A stretch of DNA of 21,779 nucleotides from Victivallales bacterium (GTDB lineage Bacteria > Verrucomicrobiota > Lentisphaeria > Oligosphaerales > Oligosphaeraceae). How positions within the stretch are numbered: the stretch's first letter is position 1; every line of letters begins with the position of its first letter. Positions 1-7,439 of this stretch are shown piece by piece. Location: positions 1-21,779 of the forward strand of contig CAAGGB010000321.1 in the NCBI GenBank assembly GCA_900769285.1, given 5' to 3'. The notes under the pieces were generated by a model. That model was given only the letters and a program-made list of their open reading frames with translations. It made no database searches and was not told the origin of the DNA. The position numbers and the translations under genes are program-made.

Positions 1-1
1 C

Positions 2-376
2 ACGCTCGAAAGCGACGCCGTGGTCAGCAACGGCAACGGCAACGGGAACGACGGGAAAGGCCCGGGCAACGGCAACGGCAACGGGAACAAGGGCAACAAC
101 GGCAACGGGAACGACGGGAAAGGCCCGGGCAACGGCAACCACTACGGCACCGATGACAACAACGGCAATCACATCGGCTGGGGCGACGGCGGCAACACCG
201 GCGGCGATACCCCCGACATCAGTGTCCAGCCTGGCGGCGACAACGAAATCGTCCAGAGCGAGGACGTGCCGGACGCACCCGCTGGCCAGCCCCTGCCGGG
301 TGCGCTGGCGGTGCTGGCGCTGGGCGGCCTCTCTGCAACGGTGATGCGCCGGCGCAGAAGCGCGAAGCGTTCCTGA
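2..376 (+). CDS. PEP-CTERM-like sorted surface protein, C-terminal part (5' end outside window)
   Basis: The reading frame is open from the first bases of the window, so this is the 3' end of a longer gene. The visible part is a low-complexity Gly/Asn-rich region with imperfect 21-residue repeats (NGNGNDGKGPGNGN appears twice), then an acidic linker. The C-terminus has the tripartite form of an exosortase substrate: a proline-rich signal (VPDAPAGQPLPG), a hydrophobic segment of about 15 residues (ALAVLALGGLSATVM) and a basic tail (RRRRSAKRS). The motif is not the textbook VPEP; P-L-P-G sits just before the hydrophobic segment, so it may be a variant signal. An exosortase gene lies about 530 bp downstream, which supports export, cleavage and surface or exopolysaccharide attachment. 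The function of the mature protein cannot be read from the repeats. Confidence 0.75.
   Translation, partial: TLESDAVVSNGNGNGNDGKGPGNGNGNGNKGNNGNGNDGKGPGNGNHYGTDDNNGNHIGWGDGGNTGGDTPDISVQPGGDNEIVQSEDVPDAPAGQPLPGALAVLALGGLSATVMRRRRSAKRS
37..139 (+). repeat. Intragenic direct repeat, two exact 40-bp copies with 63-bp period
   Basis: The 40 bp at 37-76 recur exactly at 100-139, so the period is 63 bp (21 codons). The copies encode the Gly/Asn-rich repeat of the PEP-CTERM-like protein. Exact identity at DNA level suggests recent duplication or slippage. Confidence 0.85.
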
Positions 377-393
377 CGCATCGCGGCGCGTAG

Positions 394-449
394 AGCGTTG
401 GTTTTGGCGGACGGCAACGTTTTCCGTCTGCCGGGCCAACGCTTTTTTT
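394..449 (+). terminator. Rho-independent terminator after the PEP-CTERM-like gene
   Basis: The outer arms AGCGTTGG (394-401) and CCAACGCT (436-443) pair perfectly. An inner stem GGCGGACGG / CCGTCTGCC pairs with one G-U. A run of seven T follows. It lies 17 bp after the stop codon at 374-376 and separates this gene from the TPR/exosortase pair. Confidence 0.85.
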
Positions 450-503
450 ATGTTGAGCTGAACGAACGGAAGGAACTCTGAGGAGAGGAGGCTTCGTCTT
501 CCC

Positions 504-899
504 ATGGACCGAGAGAACGAGGAGAGGGTGGCCGAGACAGCGGCTGTTGCGGCGCCGAAGGAGCGCTGTCGGCTGGTGCCGCTGGTGACATCGCTGCTGT
601 GCCTGGCGTCGGGCTGGCTGCTGTTTGGGCACTACTGCTGTCGTGAATACCGGAGCGTCGGGTATCTGGAGCTGGCGCGCCGCGCGGAGTCGGAGGGCGA
701 CGTGGAGACGGCGCTGGTTCGTCTGAGCGAGCTGCTGGCCTCGGACCCAAACAGCGAGGCGGCGCTGTTTCATCTGGCGCAACTGCTGCAGCGCCGTGAT
801 CCGTCGCAGGCCAGGGAGTATCTGCGTCGGCTGCTGCTGCTGAATCCGAGCAACGAGGACTATCGCGAGCTGTTGCGGAAGCTGGAGCAGGGGAGGTAG
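504..899 (+). CDS. Small membrane-anchored TPR-like protein upstream of exosortase
   Basis: This 131-aa protein has a polar N-terminus, one hydrophobic segment at about residues 24-43, and then a helical region (about 52-128) with the alternating Ala/Leu pattern of tetratricopeptide repeats (for example YLELARRAESEGDVETALV, then NSEAALFHLAQLL). The last repeat ends with PSNEDYRELLRKLE, again TPR-like. An AGGAGAGGAGG tract at 481-491 precedes the ATG by about 12 nt. The stop codon lies only a few bases before the exosortase ATG, and the ribosome site of the exosortase overlaps the end of this gene, so the two are co-transcribed and probably translationally coupled. TPR proteins commonly accompany exosortases. 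A role as scaffold or partner of the sorting machinery is inferred. Confidence 0.75.
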   Translation: MDRENEERVAETAAVAAPKERCRLVPLVTSLLCLASGWLLFGHYCCREYRSVGYLELARRAESEGDVETALVRLSELLASDPNSEAALFHLAQLLQRRDPSQAREYLRRLLLLNPSNEDYRELLRKLEQGR

Positions 900-904
900 T
901 CGAG

Positions 905-2881
905 ATGTCATGGTGGAAGGAACTACGAGGACTGGCCTTTCTGTGCCGTCGTCATCTGGGCGGAGCGCTGCTGCTGGCTGGCTCGCTGACGCTGACGCTG
1001 GCGCGCATGGCGGAGCACTGGGAGGGAAACGACGGCGAGATGCTGGCGTGGCTGCTGCTGGACGTCATGGCCTGCTGGCTGCTGCTGCGCCACTGGGACA
1101 TGCAGCCGTTGCCGCCGCCGCGCGAGGGTCGTCGCTGGGAATGGGCTGGTGCCATCCTGCTGGCGCTGTCGGCGGCCGCGATGGCGACGGGGCGCCTCAC
1201 CGAGACGCAGGTGCTGGCGTCCCTGGTCGTCTGCGCGGGCATCTATGTGAAGCGTCTGCGCGGGCTGCTGGCGCTGGTGCCGTATGCGGTCGGCCTGTGG
1301 GTCATCCCGCTGCATGACGCCTGGCGGCTCTGGCTGAGCTATCCGCTGCGCCATTGCGCGACGGACGGCTGCGCCTGGCTGCTGCGGCTGCTGGGCATCG
1401 AGGCGACCGTCCAGGGCACGACGCTGCTGGTGAACCAGACGGCGATTGCCGTCACGGGTCACTGCAGCGGCATCGACCAGTTCGACGCGATGCTGGCGGT
1501 GGCGGTGCTGCTGTCCTGGGCGATGCAGCGCACCTGGCTGGAGCGTGTCCTGCAGGCGGCGTTCTTCCTGCCGGCGATTCTGCTGGCGAACATTCTGCGG
1601 CTGTTTCTGGTGGTGGTGCTGGCCCGCTGGGTGGGCCCGCAGGTCTATGTGGGGCTGTGGCACACGTCGCTGGGCTATGTGCAGTTGCTGTCGGCGCTGG
1701 GGCTGCTCACGCTGTTCGGGCTGCTGATACGCGCCTGCCGCCTGCCCGGGCCGCGCGAGATACCCTATCCGGAGCATTGGCTTCTCGACCGGCAACTGCC
1801 GGTGCGGGAGCCCGAGGCGACGGTCAGTCACGGCTGGCTCCGCGCGGGCGTGCTGCTGGCCGGCACGGTGGTCGTCGCCCTGGCGGACGGACGCTATCTG
1901 CTGACCGCCTGCATGGAGTCGCCGCGCGACCGCCTGAACTGGGTCTTCTGGGTGCTGGGCGAGCTGCTGGTGGCGCTGGAGGTGCCCTGGCTGCGCCGCC
2001 AGCGTCCGCGCATGGACTGGCTGGCGCTGGCGCCCTTCCTGCTGTGCGCGGCCGCCTGGGGCTGGGCCTACGGACGCTCCCTCCATATCGGCCTCTATCT
2101 CGCGGGCATGGTGGGTCTCTGGACGTTCAGTTGGCTGGTGCTCGGCTGGCGCATGGCGACCTGGCTGGCGCCGGGCGTCATCATCCTGCTGATGGGCTGC
2201 CCCAGCGTCTCCTACCTCATCGGCGACTTCCCCGTGCGCTGCGCCTACGCCGCCGTCGCCGGACTCCTGGCGCTCATCCTGCACCGCTATCCGCTCCATC
2301 GTCACGACGCCGCCTTCGGCGCCGCGGTCATCGTCCTGGGCATCCTGGGCGTCGCCCACGCGCAGGTGGGCACACGCCATCCGCCCTTCGTCCTGGCCGA
2401 CCCGCCCATCTTGCAGCCGACACAGCGCCTGGAGCCTGTACGGCGACTCGCCAGCGACTACACCTTCTTCCGCCACAGCCGCTTCTGGCGCTACCGGCTC
2501 TGGCTCGGCCCACGCGACCATGTCGGACTTCTCTATGTCCGTCCCGGCAAGGCCATCAGCGAAATCCATCCGGCCGGCCATTGCCTCCGCAGCAGCGGCG
2601 CCACCATCCACCTAGACGTCATCCGCACCATCCAGCTCGACGGACAGACCTTCCAGGTCAACGAAATCGACTGCCAGTGGCAGGGCAGCCGCTACCTCTT
2701 CTGGGCACTCTACGGCGACGCATACGGCACCACCGCCAGCTTCGTCGCGTTCCGTCTCCGCGACTCCGACCCCGACACGCGCTTCTCCATGCAGCTCAAC
2801 ACCGAGATGGTGCTCGGCAGCCTCCCGCAGGCACGACACCGACTCCTCCTCGCCCTCCGGACCCTCCGGCAACGCCCATGA
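905..2881 (+). CDS. Exosortase with extended second membrane module and EpsI-like C-terminal region
   Basis: This 658-aa integral membrane transpeptidase-like protein is predicted to cleave PEP-CTERM-type substrates. The three catalytic residues of the exosortase/archaeosortase family are visible in order: Cys187 in GHCSGIDQ, Arg232 in LLANILRLF, and His253 in LWHTSLGY, each by or in a membrane segment. The canonical exosortase ends near residue 280. A second hydrophobic block (about 312-480) follows, containing LLMGCPSVSYLIGD, which resembles the start of an exosortase core but lacks the catalytic triad. A soluble region (about 490-658) carries HPAGHCLRSSG, reminiscent of the EpsI/DUF3485 cysteine motif. 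The whole is longer than the usual 250-550 aa. It is co-transcribed with the preceding TPR-like gene, with GGAGG just before the ATG. Its last 86 bp overlap the convergent glycosyltransferase gene. The exact Xrt subfamily cannot be assigned by eye. Confidence 0.88.
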   Translation: MSWWKELRGLAFLCRRHLGGALLLAGSLTLTLARMAEHWEGNDGEMLAWLLLDVMACWLLLRHWDMQPLPPPREGRRWEWAGAILLALSAAAMATGRLTETQVLASLVVCAGIYVKRLRGLLALVPYAVGLWVIPLHDAWRLWLSYPLRHCATDGCAWLLRLLGIEATVQGTTLLVNQTAIAVTGHCSGIDQFDAMLAVAVLLSWAMQRTWLERVLQAAFFLPAILLANILRLFLVVVLARWVGPQVYVGLWHTSLGYVQLLSALGLLTLFGLLIRACRLPGPREIPYPEHWLLDRQLPVREPEATVSHGWLRAGVLLAGTVVVALADGRYLLTACMESPRDRLNWVFWVLGELLVALEVPWLRRQRPRMDWLALAPFLLCAAAWGWAYGRSLHIGLYLAGMVGLWTFSWLVLGWRMATWLAPGVIILLMGCPSVSYLIGDFPVRCAYAAVAGLLALILHRYPLHRHDAAFGAAVIVLGILGVAHAQVGTRHPPFVLADPPILQPTQRLEPVRRLASDYTFFRHSRFWRYRLWLGPRDHVGLLYVRPGKAISEIHPAGHCLRSSGATIHLDVIRTIQLDGQTFQVNEIDCQWQGSRYLFWALYGDAYGTTASFVAFRLRDSDPDTRFSMQLNTEMVLGSLPQARHRLLLALRTLRQRP

Positions 2882-4115
2882 TGAGCCGACGCAGGGCCAG
2901 CGTCACGCCGCTTACCGCCACCGTCATCAGCAGCGGCAGAATGTAGAGCGTGAAGCGGCCGTCGTTGTCGTTGAAGGTCAGGGCGACGACCAGCGCATGC
3001 GCCAGCAACATCGCGCCGAGGGCTTTCGCGACGGTGCGCCGACGCCAGACCCAGAGCGACGCCAGCCCACAGACCGTCAGCGGCAACTGGCAGAGCAGCA
3101 GAAACAGATTGTGCTTCAGCGAGAAGGTCGGTCGAATGCGCAGGAACATCATCGCCAGACGCTTGCAGACGAGCCAGCACGAGGCGACGGGATGGCGCAG
3201 GCCATAGAGCAGACCCTCGCCCAGCGTCTCCGGCGCACGCGCCTCGCGCGGCATCTCCACCCGCCACAGCGGCTCGCGCCATACCACCTCGCCGTCATAC
3301 AGCTTCCGCGCCGGACTCTCACGCTGAATCGCGTCGCCGCCCGCCAGCGCCGCCAGGCCCACGAATGACGCGCAGACCAGCGCCGACCACAGCAACCGCG
3401 GCCAGCGGCCGCGCGGCAGCGTCAGCGACCAGTACAGGGCCACCGCCGGCACCTGTATCCAGCCCGTCGGACGCAGCGTCGCCGTCAGCGCAATCCAGGC
3501 GAGCGTCAGCGGCAGCCAGAGCCAGCGGCGGCGGCTGTGCGCCGCCGACCAGGCGAACAGCGCGTTGCAGCAGACCGCCGACATGTACAGGGATTCCGTC
3601 ATCACCGCCGTGTGCCAGGCCGCGAATTCCGGCTGGCAGGCGACGCAGAGCCCCGCCAGCGTCACGGCGAGGCCGCTGCGCGTGAGACGCCAGGCGAGCG
3701 TCAGCATCGCGGCCAGCGCCAGTTGCGCCAGCAGCGTCTGGAAGGGTATCAGGCACGAGGACGGCAAAAGCCCCACCAGGGCGCAGTAGCCGCTGTAGGA
3801 GCGCTGGCCGTCATCCAGGGACCGTCCGGCGTGGACAGCCTGTCCGCCGGAGATGTAGCGCCAGGAGTCGCCGGTCAGCCGCTTGGCGGTCAGGCTGTAG
3901 CCGTTGGCGTCCGAGGGGCCCGAGAAGCCGTGCATGGGGAAGAGGCCAGGATGGGTCGCCAGCAGCGCGACGGTCAGCGCGAGGACGACCGCCAGCGCGA
4001 GCCAGAGCCACACCAGCCGCCGCGGCAGCCGCTGGCGCCATATCTGTCGGCCGAGCCAGCCGCCGATGGTCAGCGGCAGTCCCAGCAGCAGCGTCACTCC
4101 CAGAGCCGTCAGCAT
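2796..4115 (-). CDS. GT-C-like polytopic membrane glycosyltransferase (PMT/DUF2723-like)
   Basis: This 439-aa protein has roughly ten hydrophobic segments. Family-type signs are an early extracytoplasmic loop with an acidic pair site (GPSDANGYSLTA, about 67-78), MTESLYMSA (about 172-180, the S/TE-L-Y motif common in dolichyl-phosphate-mannose-type transferases), TATLRPTG, and a late RFTLYILPLL motif. Such enzymes move a sugar from a polyprenyl-phosphate donor on the outer face of the membrane; the acceptor here is unknown. It is the last gene of the minus-strand psd-pssA operon, starting 19 nt after pssA with no evident Shine-Dalgarno. The C-terminal 30 residues are Gly-rich low complexity and lie over the 3' end of the exosortase gene. 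They may be a non-conserved read-through extension. The GT-C assignment is good, the specific activity unknown. Confidence 0.72.
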   Translation of the reverse strand: MLTALGVTLLLGLPLTIGGWLGRQIWRQRLPRRLVWLWLALAVVLALTVALLATHPGLFPMHGFSGPSDANGYSLTAKRLTGDSWRYISGGQAVHAGRSLDDGQRSYSGYCALVGLLPSSCLIPFQTLLAQLALAAMLTLAWRLTRSGLAVTLAGLCVACQPEFAAWHTAVMTESLYMSAVCCNALFAWSAAHSRRRWLWLPLTLAWIALTATLRPTGWIQVPAVALYWSLTLPRGRWPRLLWSALVCASFVGLAALAGGDAIQRESPARKLYDGEVVWREPLWRVEMPREARAPETLGEGLLYGLRHPVASCWLVCKRLAMMFLRIRPTFSLKHNLFLLLCQLPLTVCGLASLWVWRRRTVAKALGAMLLAHALVVALTFNDNDGRFTLYILPLLMTVAVSGVTLALRRLIMGVAGGSGGRGGVGVVPAGGCRAPSRC

Positions 4116-4134
4116 GAGGACGCTACGCGACGGC

Positions 4135-4929
4135 CTATGCCGTGGCCGCCATGTCCCGCGCCTTCAGCCGCAGGAAGACCAGGGCGCTCACCGGCAGCGA
4201 CAGCACATAGACGACGACCATGATGGAGGCCACCGTCCAGGGCCAGACAAAGCAACTGGCGACCGCCGCCAGCAGCGCCGCGGCCAGCGTCGCCCGCACC
4301 GCGCCCGACAGATGCAGGTGCTTCAGGCAGATCGTCGGCAGGCGGCTCGCCATCAGGGCGCCGGAGCCCAGCACGAACGCGCTCACGAACCACGGGCTGC
4401 GGCAGAGCGGCTCCGCCGCCGAGCCGAAGCCCAGGCAGAAGACGAGCGGCGCCATGGCGAGGAAGCCGCCGGCCGGCGCCGGCACGCCCGTGAAGAAATG
4501 CGTCCAGCAGGGCAGTTGCTCCTCGTCGAGCATGGCGTTGAAGCGGGCGAGGCGTGCGCCGCAGCAGACCGCCAGCACCAGCGCGCACGCCCAGGGCATC
4601 CCCGTCGCCTCCGTCGCCGCCAACTGTCCCGTCAGCGCATCCGGACGCAGCGCCGACGGCATGCTCCAGTTGTACATCAGGAAGCCCGGCGCCACGCCGA
4701 AGCACACGAAGTCGGACAGCGAATCCAGCTCGGCGCCGAAGCGTGACGACACCTTGAGGCAGCGCGCCACCTTGCCGTCGAGGAAGTCGAACAGGCTGGC
4801 AAGGAGGATGCAGACGACGGCGGCCTCCCAGCGTCCCCAGAGCGTCATGTGCAGCGAGGACACGCCGCACATCAGCGCGAGCATGGTGACGCTGTTCGGC
4901 GCCGCCGGCTTGAGTCTGTCGCCGTTCAT
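4135..4929 (-). CDS. pssA: CDP-diacylglycerol--serine O-phosphatidyltransferase (CDP-alcohol phosphatidyltransferase family)
   Basis: This 264-aa integral membrane enzyme is predicted to make phosphatidylserine from CDP-diacylglycerol and L-serine. The complete CDP-alcohol phosphatidyltransferase motif is present: Asp48, Asp51, Gly52, Ala55, Arg56, Gly65, Asp69 and Asp73, with the correct D-x2-D-G-x2-A-R-x8-G-x3-D-x3-D spacing. Six to eight hydrophobic segments surround it. The serine specificity is inferred mainly from the adjacent psd gene, whose product decarboxylates the phosphatidylserine to phosphatidylethanolamine. The ATG is 6 nt after the psd stop codon and the Shine-Dalgarno (GGGAGG) lies inside the psd 3' end, so the two are translationally coupled. 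A phosphatidylglycerophosphate synthase would be the alternative, but context argues against it. Confidence 0.9.
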   Translation of the reverse strand: MNGDRLKPAAPNSVTMLALMCGVSSLHMTLWGRWEAAVVCILLASLFDFLDGKVARCLKVSSRFGAELDSLSDFVCFGVAPGFLMYNWSMPSALRPDALTGQLAATEATGMPWACALVLAVCCGARLARFNAMLDEEQLPCWTHFFTGVPAPAGGFLAMAPLVFCLGFGSAAEPLCRSPWFVSAFVLGSGALMASRLPTICLKHLHLSGAVRATLAAALLAAVASCFVWPWTVASIMVVVYVLSLPVSALVFLRLKARDMAATA

Positions 4930-4935
4930 GCGCCG

Positions 4936-5718
4936 TCACCTCCCTTCCCGGCCGGGGGCGACGCCGCCCACGGTGAGGACGCGCCTCTCGCGGTCGACGG
5001 GCGGCAGCTCGGCGAGGATGGACTCGCCGGCGACGGCGACCTGTCCGGGGCGGACCTTGGGCGTGACGCCCTTGGGCAGGAAGACGTCCAGGCGCGAGCC
5101 AAAGCGTATCATGCCGAAGACGTCGCCGGCCTTGAGCTGGTCTTTCAGCTTGAGCGGGCAGTAGATGCGCCGCGCCACGAGGCCCGCGATCTGCACGAAG
5201 CCGACCGTCTCGCCGTAGGGCGTCCGCATCGCGATGAGCATGCGCTCGTTGTCCTCGCTGTCCTTGTCCTGCACCGACACGAATTTGCCGGGCACATACT
5301 TGAGGGCCGTGACGGTGCCGCCGACGGGCGCGCGGTTGACGTGGACGGAGAAGACGCTCATGAAGATGCTGACGCGGATGAGCGGCTCGTCGCCGCAGCC
5401 CAGCTCGGGCGGCGGTACCATCTTCACGATGTTGCTGACGATGCCGTCGGCCGGCGCCAGCACCAGACGGTCCCCCAGCGGCGGCACGCGCGGCGGGTTG
5501 CGGAAGAAGTAGAACGAGAAGACGAGCACCGCCAGACCCAGCACGTACAGCGAGTACAGCGGCGCCCACAGCAGCCCCAGCAGCCCGACGAGCACCACGA
5601 TGACCGCCTCCGCCGCCAGAATCTTCATCCCCTCCGGGTGTATCGCCGGCAGCAGATAGCGCCTCCATGACAGATCCACGGCGTTGATTTCGTCCGATGA
5701 CGGCAGTTGGTAGGACAT
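4936..5718 (-). CDS. psd: Phosphatidylserine decarboxylase, pyruvoyl-dependent (PSD-A type)
   Basis: This 260-aa proenzyme converts phosphatidylserine to phosphatidylethanolamine. There are two N-terminal hydrophobic stretches (about 34-70), then the decarboxylase domain with Asp91 (APADGIV), His126 (SVHVNRAP) and the self-cleavage Gly207-Ser208 in RFGSRLDVFLP. Ser208 would become the pyruvoyl group. The short length and FGS site fit the compact PSD-A type rather than the LGST form of E. coli. I chose the ATG at 5718 because AAGGAG lies 8 nt upstream; an in-frame ATG 36 nt earlier (5754) has no such site and adds a non-conserved SRSEPPQGAAR stretch. It is first in an operon with pssA and a GT-C-like glycosyltransferase, 105 bp after the stop of the upstream oxidoreductase, with a strong hairpin between them. 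Confidence 0.92.
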   Translation of the reverse strand: MSYQLPSSDEINAVDLSWRRYLLPAIHPEGMKILAAEAVIVVLVGLLGLLWAPLYSLYVLGLAVLVFSFYFFRNPPRVPPLGDRLVLAPADGIVSNIVKMVPPPELGCGDEPLIRVSIFMSVFSVHVNRAPVGGTVTALKYVPGKFVSVQDKDSEDNERMLIAMRTPYGETVGFVQIAGLVARRIYCPLKLKDQLKAGDVFGMIRFGSRLDVFLPKGVTPKVRPGQVAVAGESILAELPPVDRERRVLTVGGVAPGREGR

Positions 5719-5726
5719 GCGGGCAG

Positions 5727-5732
5727 CTCCTT
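5727..5732 (-). promoter_or_regulatory. Shine-Dalgarno site deciding the psd start
   Basis: AAGGAG on the minus strand sits 8 nt before the ATG at 5718. It favours this start over the in-frame ATG at 5754. Confidence 0.7.
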
Positions 5733-5767
5733 GGGGTGGTTCGCTTCGGGACATTCGGGATGGGGCA

Positions 5768-5808
5768 GGGGAGGGGACGCCGGCCTGGGCGGCGCGGCGC
5801 CCCTCCCC
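5768..5808 (-). other. Strong GC hairpin between the oxidoreductase gene and psd
   Basis: GGGGAGGGG (5768-5776) pairs perfectly with CCCCTCCCC (5800-5808), and an inner CGCCG/CGGCG pair extends it. It starts just past the oxidoreductase stop codon on the minus strand. No U-run follows on that strand, so it is either a factor-dependent or processing hairpin, or an attenuator ahead of psd. Its position suggests it limits read-through into the lipid operon. Confidence 0.5.
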
Positions 5809-5823
5809 CGTCAGTCAGGTCGG

Positions 5824-7137
5824 TCAGTGCGTCATGACCTCGGTGAGGTCGATGACCTGGCCGGACATGATGGACTTGTAGACGGCGTCGCCGATGGAGA
5901 TGGCACGGAGGCCGTCCTTGGAGTCGGCGAGGATGTCGTACTTGCGGTTGGGGTCGACGCCGAGGAAGACGTCCTCGATGATCATGGAGTCGCCGCCGCC
6001 GTGGCCGCCGACGCCGGGCTTGACGGCGATGCGCTCGCGCGACTCGAAGATGGGATAGAGGTCGACGTAATGGTCGGTGGCGCGGGGGCAGGGGAACGCG
6101 GTCGCGCCGGCGCCGCCCCATTCCTCGGCCTCGATGCGGCCGTGCGTGCCGTTGATGGCCAGCCGATATCCCTCATACGGCGTCGAGAAGTTCGCCGAGT
6201 AGTTGAGCAGGACGCCGTTGGCGTACTTGACGTCGGCGACGATGGTGTCCTGGATGTTGATTTCGGAGTCGAACATGCACATGTCGGGACGGTAGAGGGA
6301 GGGCGTGTAGAGGCAGCCCTTGGACTCGTCGAAGTTGTCGAGGTGGTCGTCATGGATCTTGGCGACGGTGGCGCGCGTCTCCCAGCGGGCCTTGTAGGCG
6401 CACTGGCGGCGCTCGGTGCAGTCGCCGCAGTGGCGGCCGTCCTTCCTGGAGGGGTTGAAGGGGCCGTTGGGGCCGTAGTGGTTGAGGGCGCCGAACGCAT
6501 GGACGAGCTGCGGGTTGGGCGTGTCGGGGCAGCCAATCCACCAGTTGACGAGGTCGAAGTGGTGGGAGGCCTTGTGGATGGAGAGAGAGCCGGAATTCTC
6601 GCGCATCCGGTTCCAGCGGTGGAAGTAGCTGGAGCCGTGCTTGATGTCGATGTACCAGTTGAGGTCGACGTGCGTGACGCGGCCGATGCGCCCCGCCAGG
6701 ACGAGCTCGCGGATGAGGCGGTGCTGCGGGTTGTAGCGGTAGTTGAACGTGCACGTCACCTTGCCCTTCGAGGCCTTCTCCGCCTCGCGCACCCGGATGC
6801 CGTCCTCCCAGTTCGTCGTCATCGGCTTCTCCGTGATGACATCGAGGTCCTTCTCCAGCGCCTTGATGATGTAGTGCGCGTGGAAGCAGTCCTTCGACAC
6901 CACAAACACCGCGTCTGGCTTCGTCTCCTCAATCATCCGGTCGAACTCCTCCGGCATGAACGTCGGGACGCCCGCCGTCTCCGGCAGGTCGCGGCGGCAG
7001 ACCTCAAAGCGCAGCGGGTCGATGTCCAGCAGACCCACCAGCTCCGCCTGATTCCTGAACTCGCGGTACATCGGCTTGATCCACATCTGAATCGCTCGGC
7101 CCGACACACCACACACTACATAACGGCGCTTCTGCAT
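5824..7137 (-). CDS. Gfo/Idh/MocA-family NAD(P)-dependent oxidoreductase
   Basis: This 437-aa cytoplasmic enzyme probably oxidises or reduces a sugar or cyclitol. The N-terminal Rossmann strand reads RRYVVCGVSGRAIQMW, a loose version of the GxGxxG turn. The family hallmark EKP is at 103-105 (VITEKPMTTN), and the C-terminal domain has the conserved HKASHHFDLVNWW (about 188-200), which carries the usual catalytic-site histidine region. A loop has three closely spaced cysteines (Cys237, Cys240, Cys246 in HCGDCTERRQC), seen in some relatives, of unknown role. The start at 7137 is chosen because conserved sequence begins there and GGAG precedes it; the frame stays open 153 nt further upstream without family similarity. 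It is apparently monocistronic with a promoter candidate about 100 bp upstream. The substrate cannot be told from sequence. Confidence 0.87.
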   Translation of the reverse strand: MQKRRYVVCGVSGRAIQMWIKPMYREFRNQAELVGLLDIDPLRFEVCRRDLPETAGVPTFMPEEFDRMIEETKPDAVFVVSKDCFHAHYIIKALEKDLDVITEKPMTTNWEDGIRVREAEKASKGKVTCTFNYRYNPQHRLIRELVLAGRIGRVTHVDLNWYIDIKHGSSYFHRWNRMRENSGSLSIHKASHHFDLVNWWIGCPDTPNPQLVHAFGALNHYGPNGPFNPSRKDGRHCGDCTERRQCAYKARWETRATVAKIHDDHLDNFDESKGCLYTPSLYRPDMCMFDSEINIQDTIVADVKYANGVLLNYSANFSTPYEGYRLAINGTHGRIEAEEWGGAGATAFPCPRATDHYVDLYPIFESRERIAVKPGVGGHGGGDSMIIEDVFLGVDPNRKYDILADSKDGLRAISIGDAVYKSIMSGQVIDLTEVMTH

Positions 7138-7239
7138 GAATGTCACTCCACAAAGAATTTTGCTTGCCTTGTCTGAACCCCGGCCCGGACGGACGCCCGA
7201 CGGCGCGACGGCGCGACGGCGGCTCGCCGGGGCTGACCC

Positions 7240-7269
7240 ATAATATAGCCACCTCACACCAAATGTCAC
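7240..7269 (-). promoter_or_regulatory. Candidate sigma70-type promoter for the Gfo/Idh/MocA gene
   Basis: On the minus strand GTGACA (7264-7269) and TATATT (7242-7247) are separated by 16 bp, with one mismatch each to TTGACA and TATAAT. The implied leader is about 95 nt. The rest of 7138-7439 shows no gene, only the short direct repeat CGGCGCGA near 7200. Confidence 0.45.
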
Positions 7270-7324
7270 CAGCCACTCCAGGCATGGCAACGACTATCCG
7301 CCGCAAAAATTCCTCCTGCGGCGA

Positions 7325-7352
7325 TTGCAAATTTCCGTAGGTGGAGTACATT
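7325..7352 (+). promoter_or_regulatory. Candidate promoter for tRNA-Lys
   Basis: TTGCAA (7325-7330) and TACATT (7347-7352) are 16 bp apart. The same TTGCAA-N16 layout precedes the other tRNA in this window (15788). The leader would be about 80 nt, which is long, so this is tentative. Confidence 0.3.
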
Positions 7353-7439
7353 AGGCTGTTGTCATTGGCGTTTGGCCTGCCGCAAGGCGGCGTTGCGCCG
7401 ATGGCTACCAGGCGCCGGCAACGGTCGCAGAACGCTGAT

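Noticed and set aside
923..2611. A 562-codon minus-strand frame under the exosortase gene
   Set aside because: Composition is Gln/Arg/His-rich and without motifs; the opposite strand carries the exosortase triad and membrane segments.
1354..2946. A 530-codon plus-strand frame in another phase of the exosortase gene
   Set aside because: Arg/Ala/Gly/Pro-rich translation typical of a GC-driven shadow frame; no start context.
4109..6121. A 670-codon open frame on the minus strand over psd and pssA
   Set aside because: It covers psd and pssA, whose frames hold full catalytic motifs; the long frame is Arg/Pro/Gly-rich without domain likeness, as expected from high GC.
5707..7176. A 489-codon plus-strand frame opposite the oxidoreductase
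   Set aside because: Val/Asp/Gly repetitive translation is the antisense of a recognised Gfo/Idh/MocA protein.
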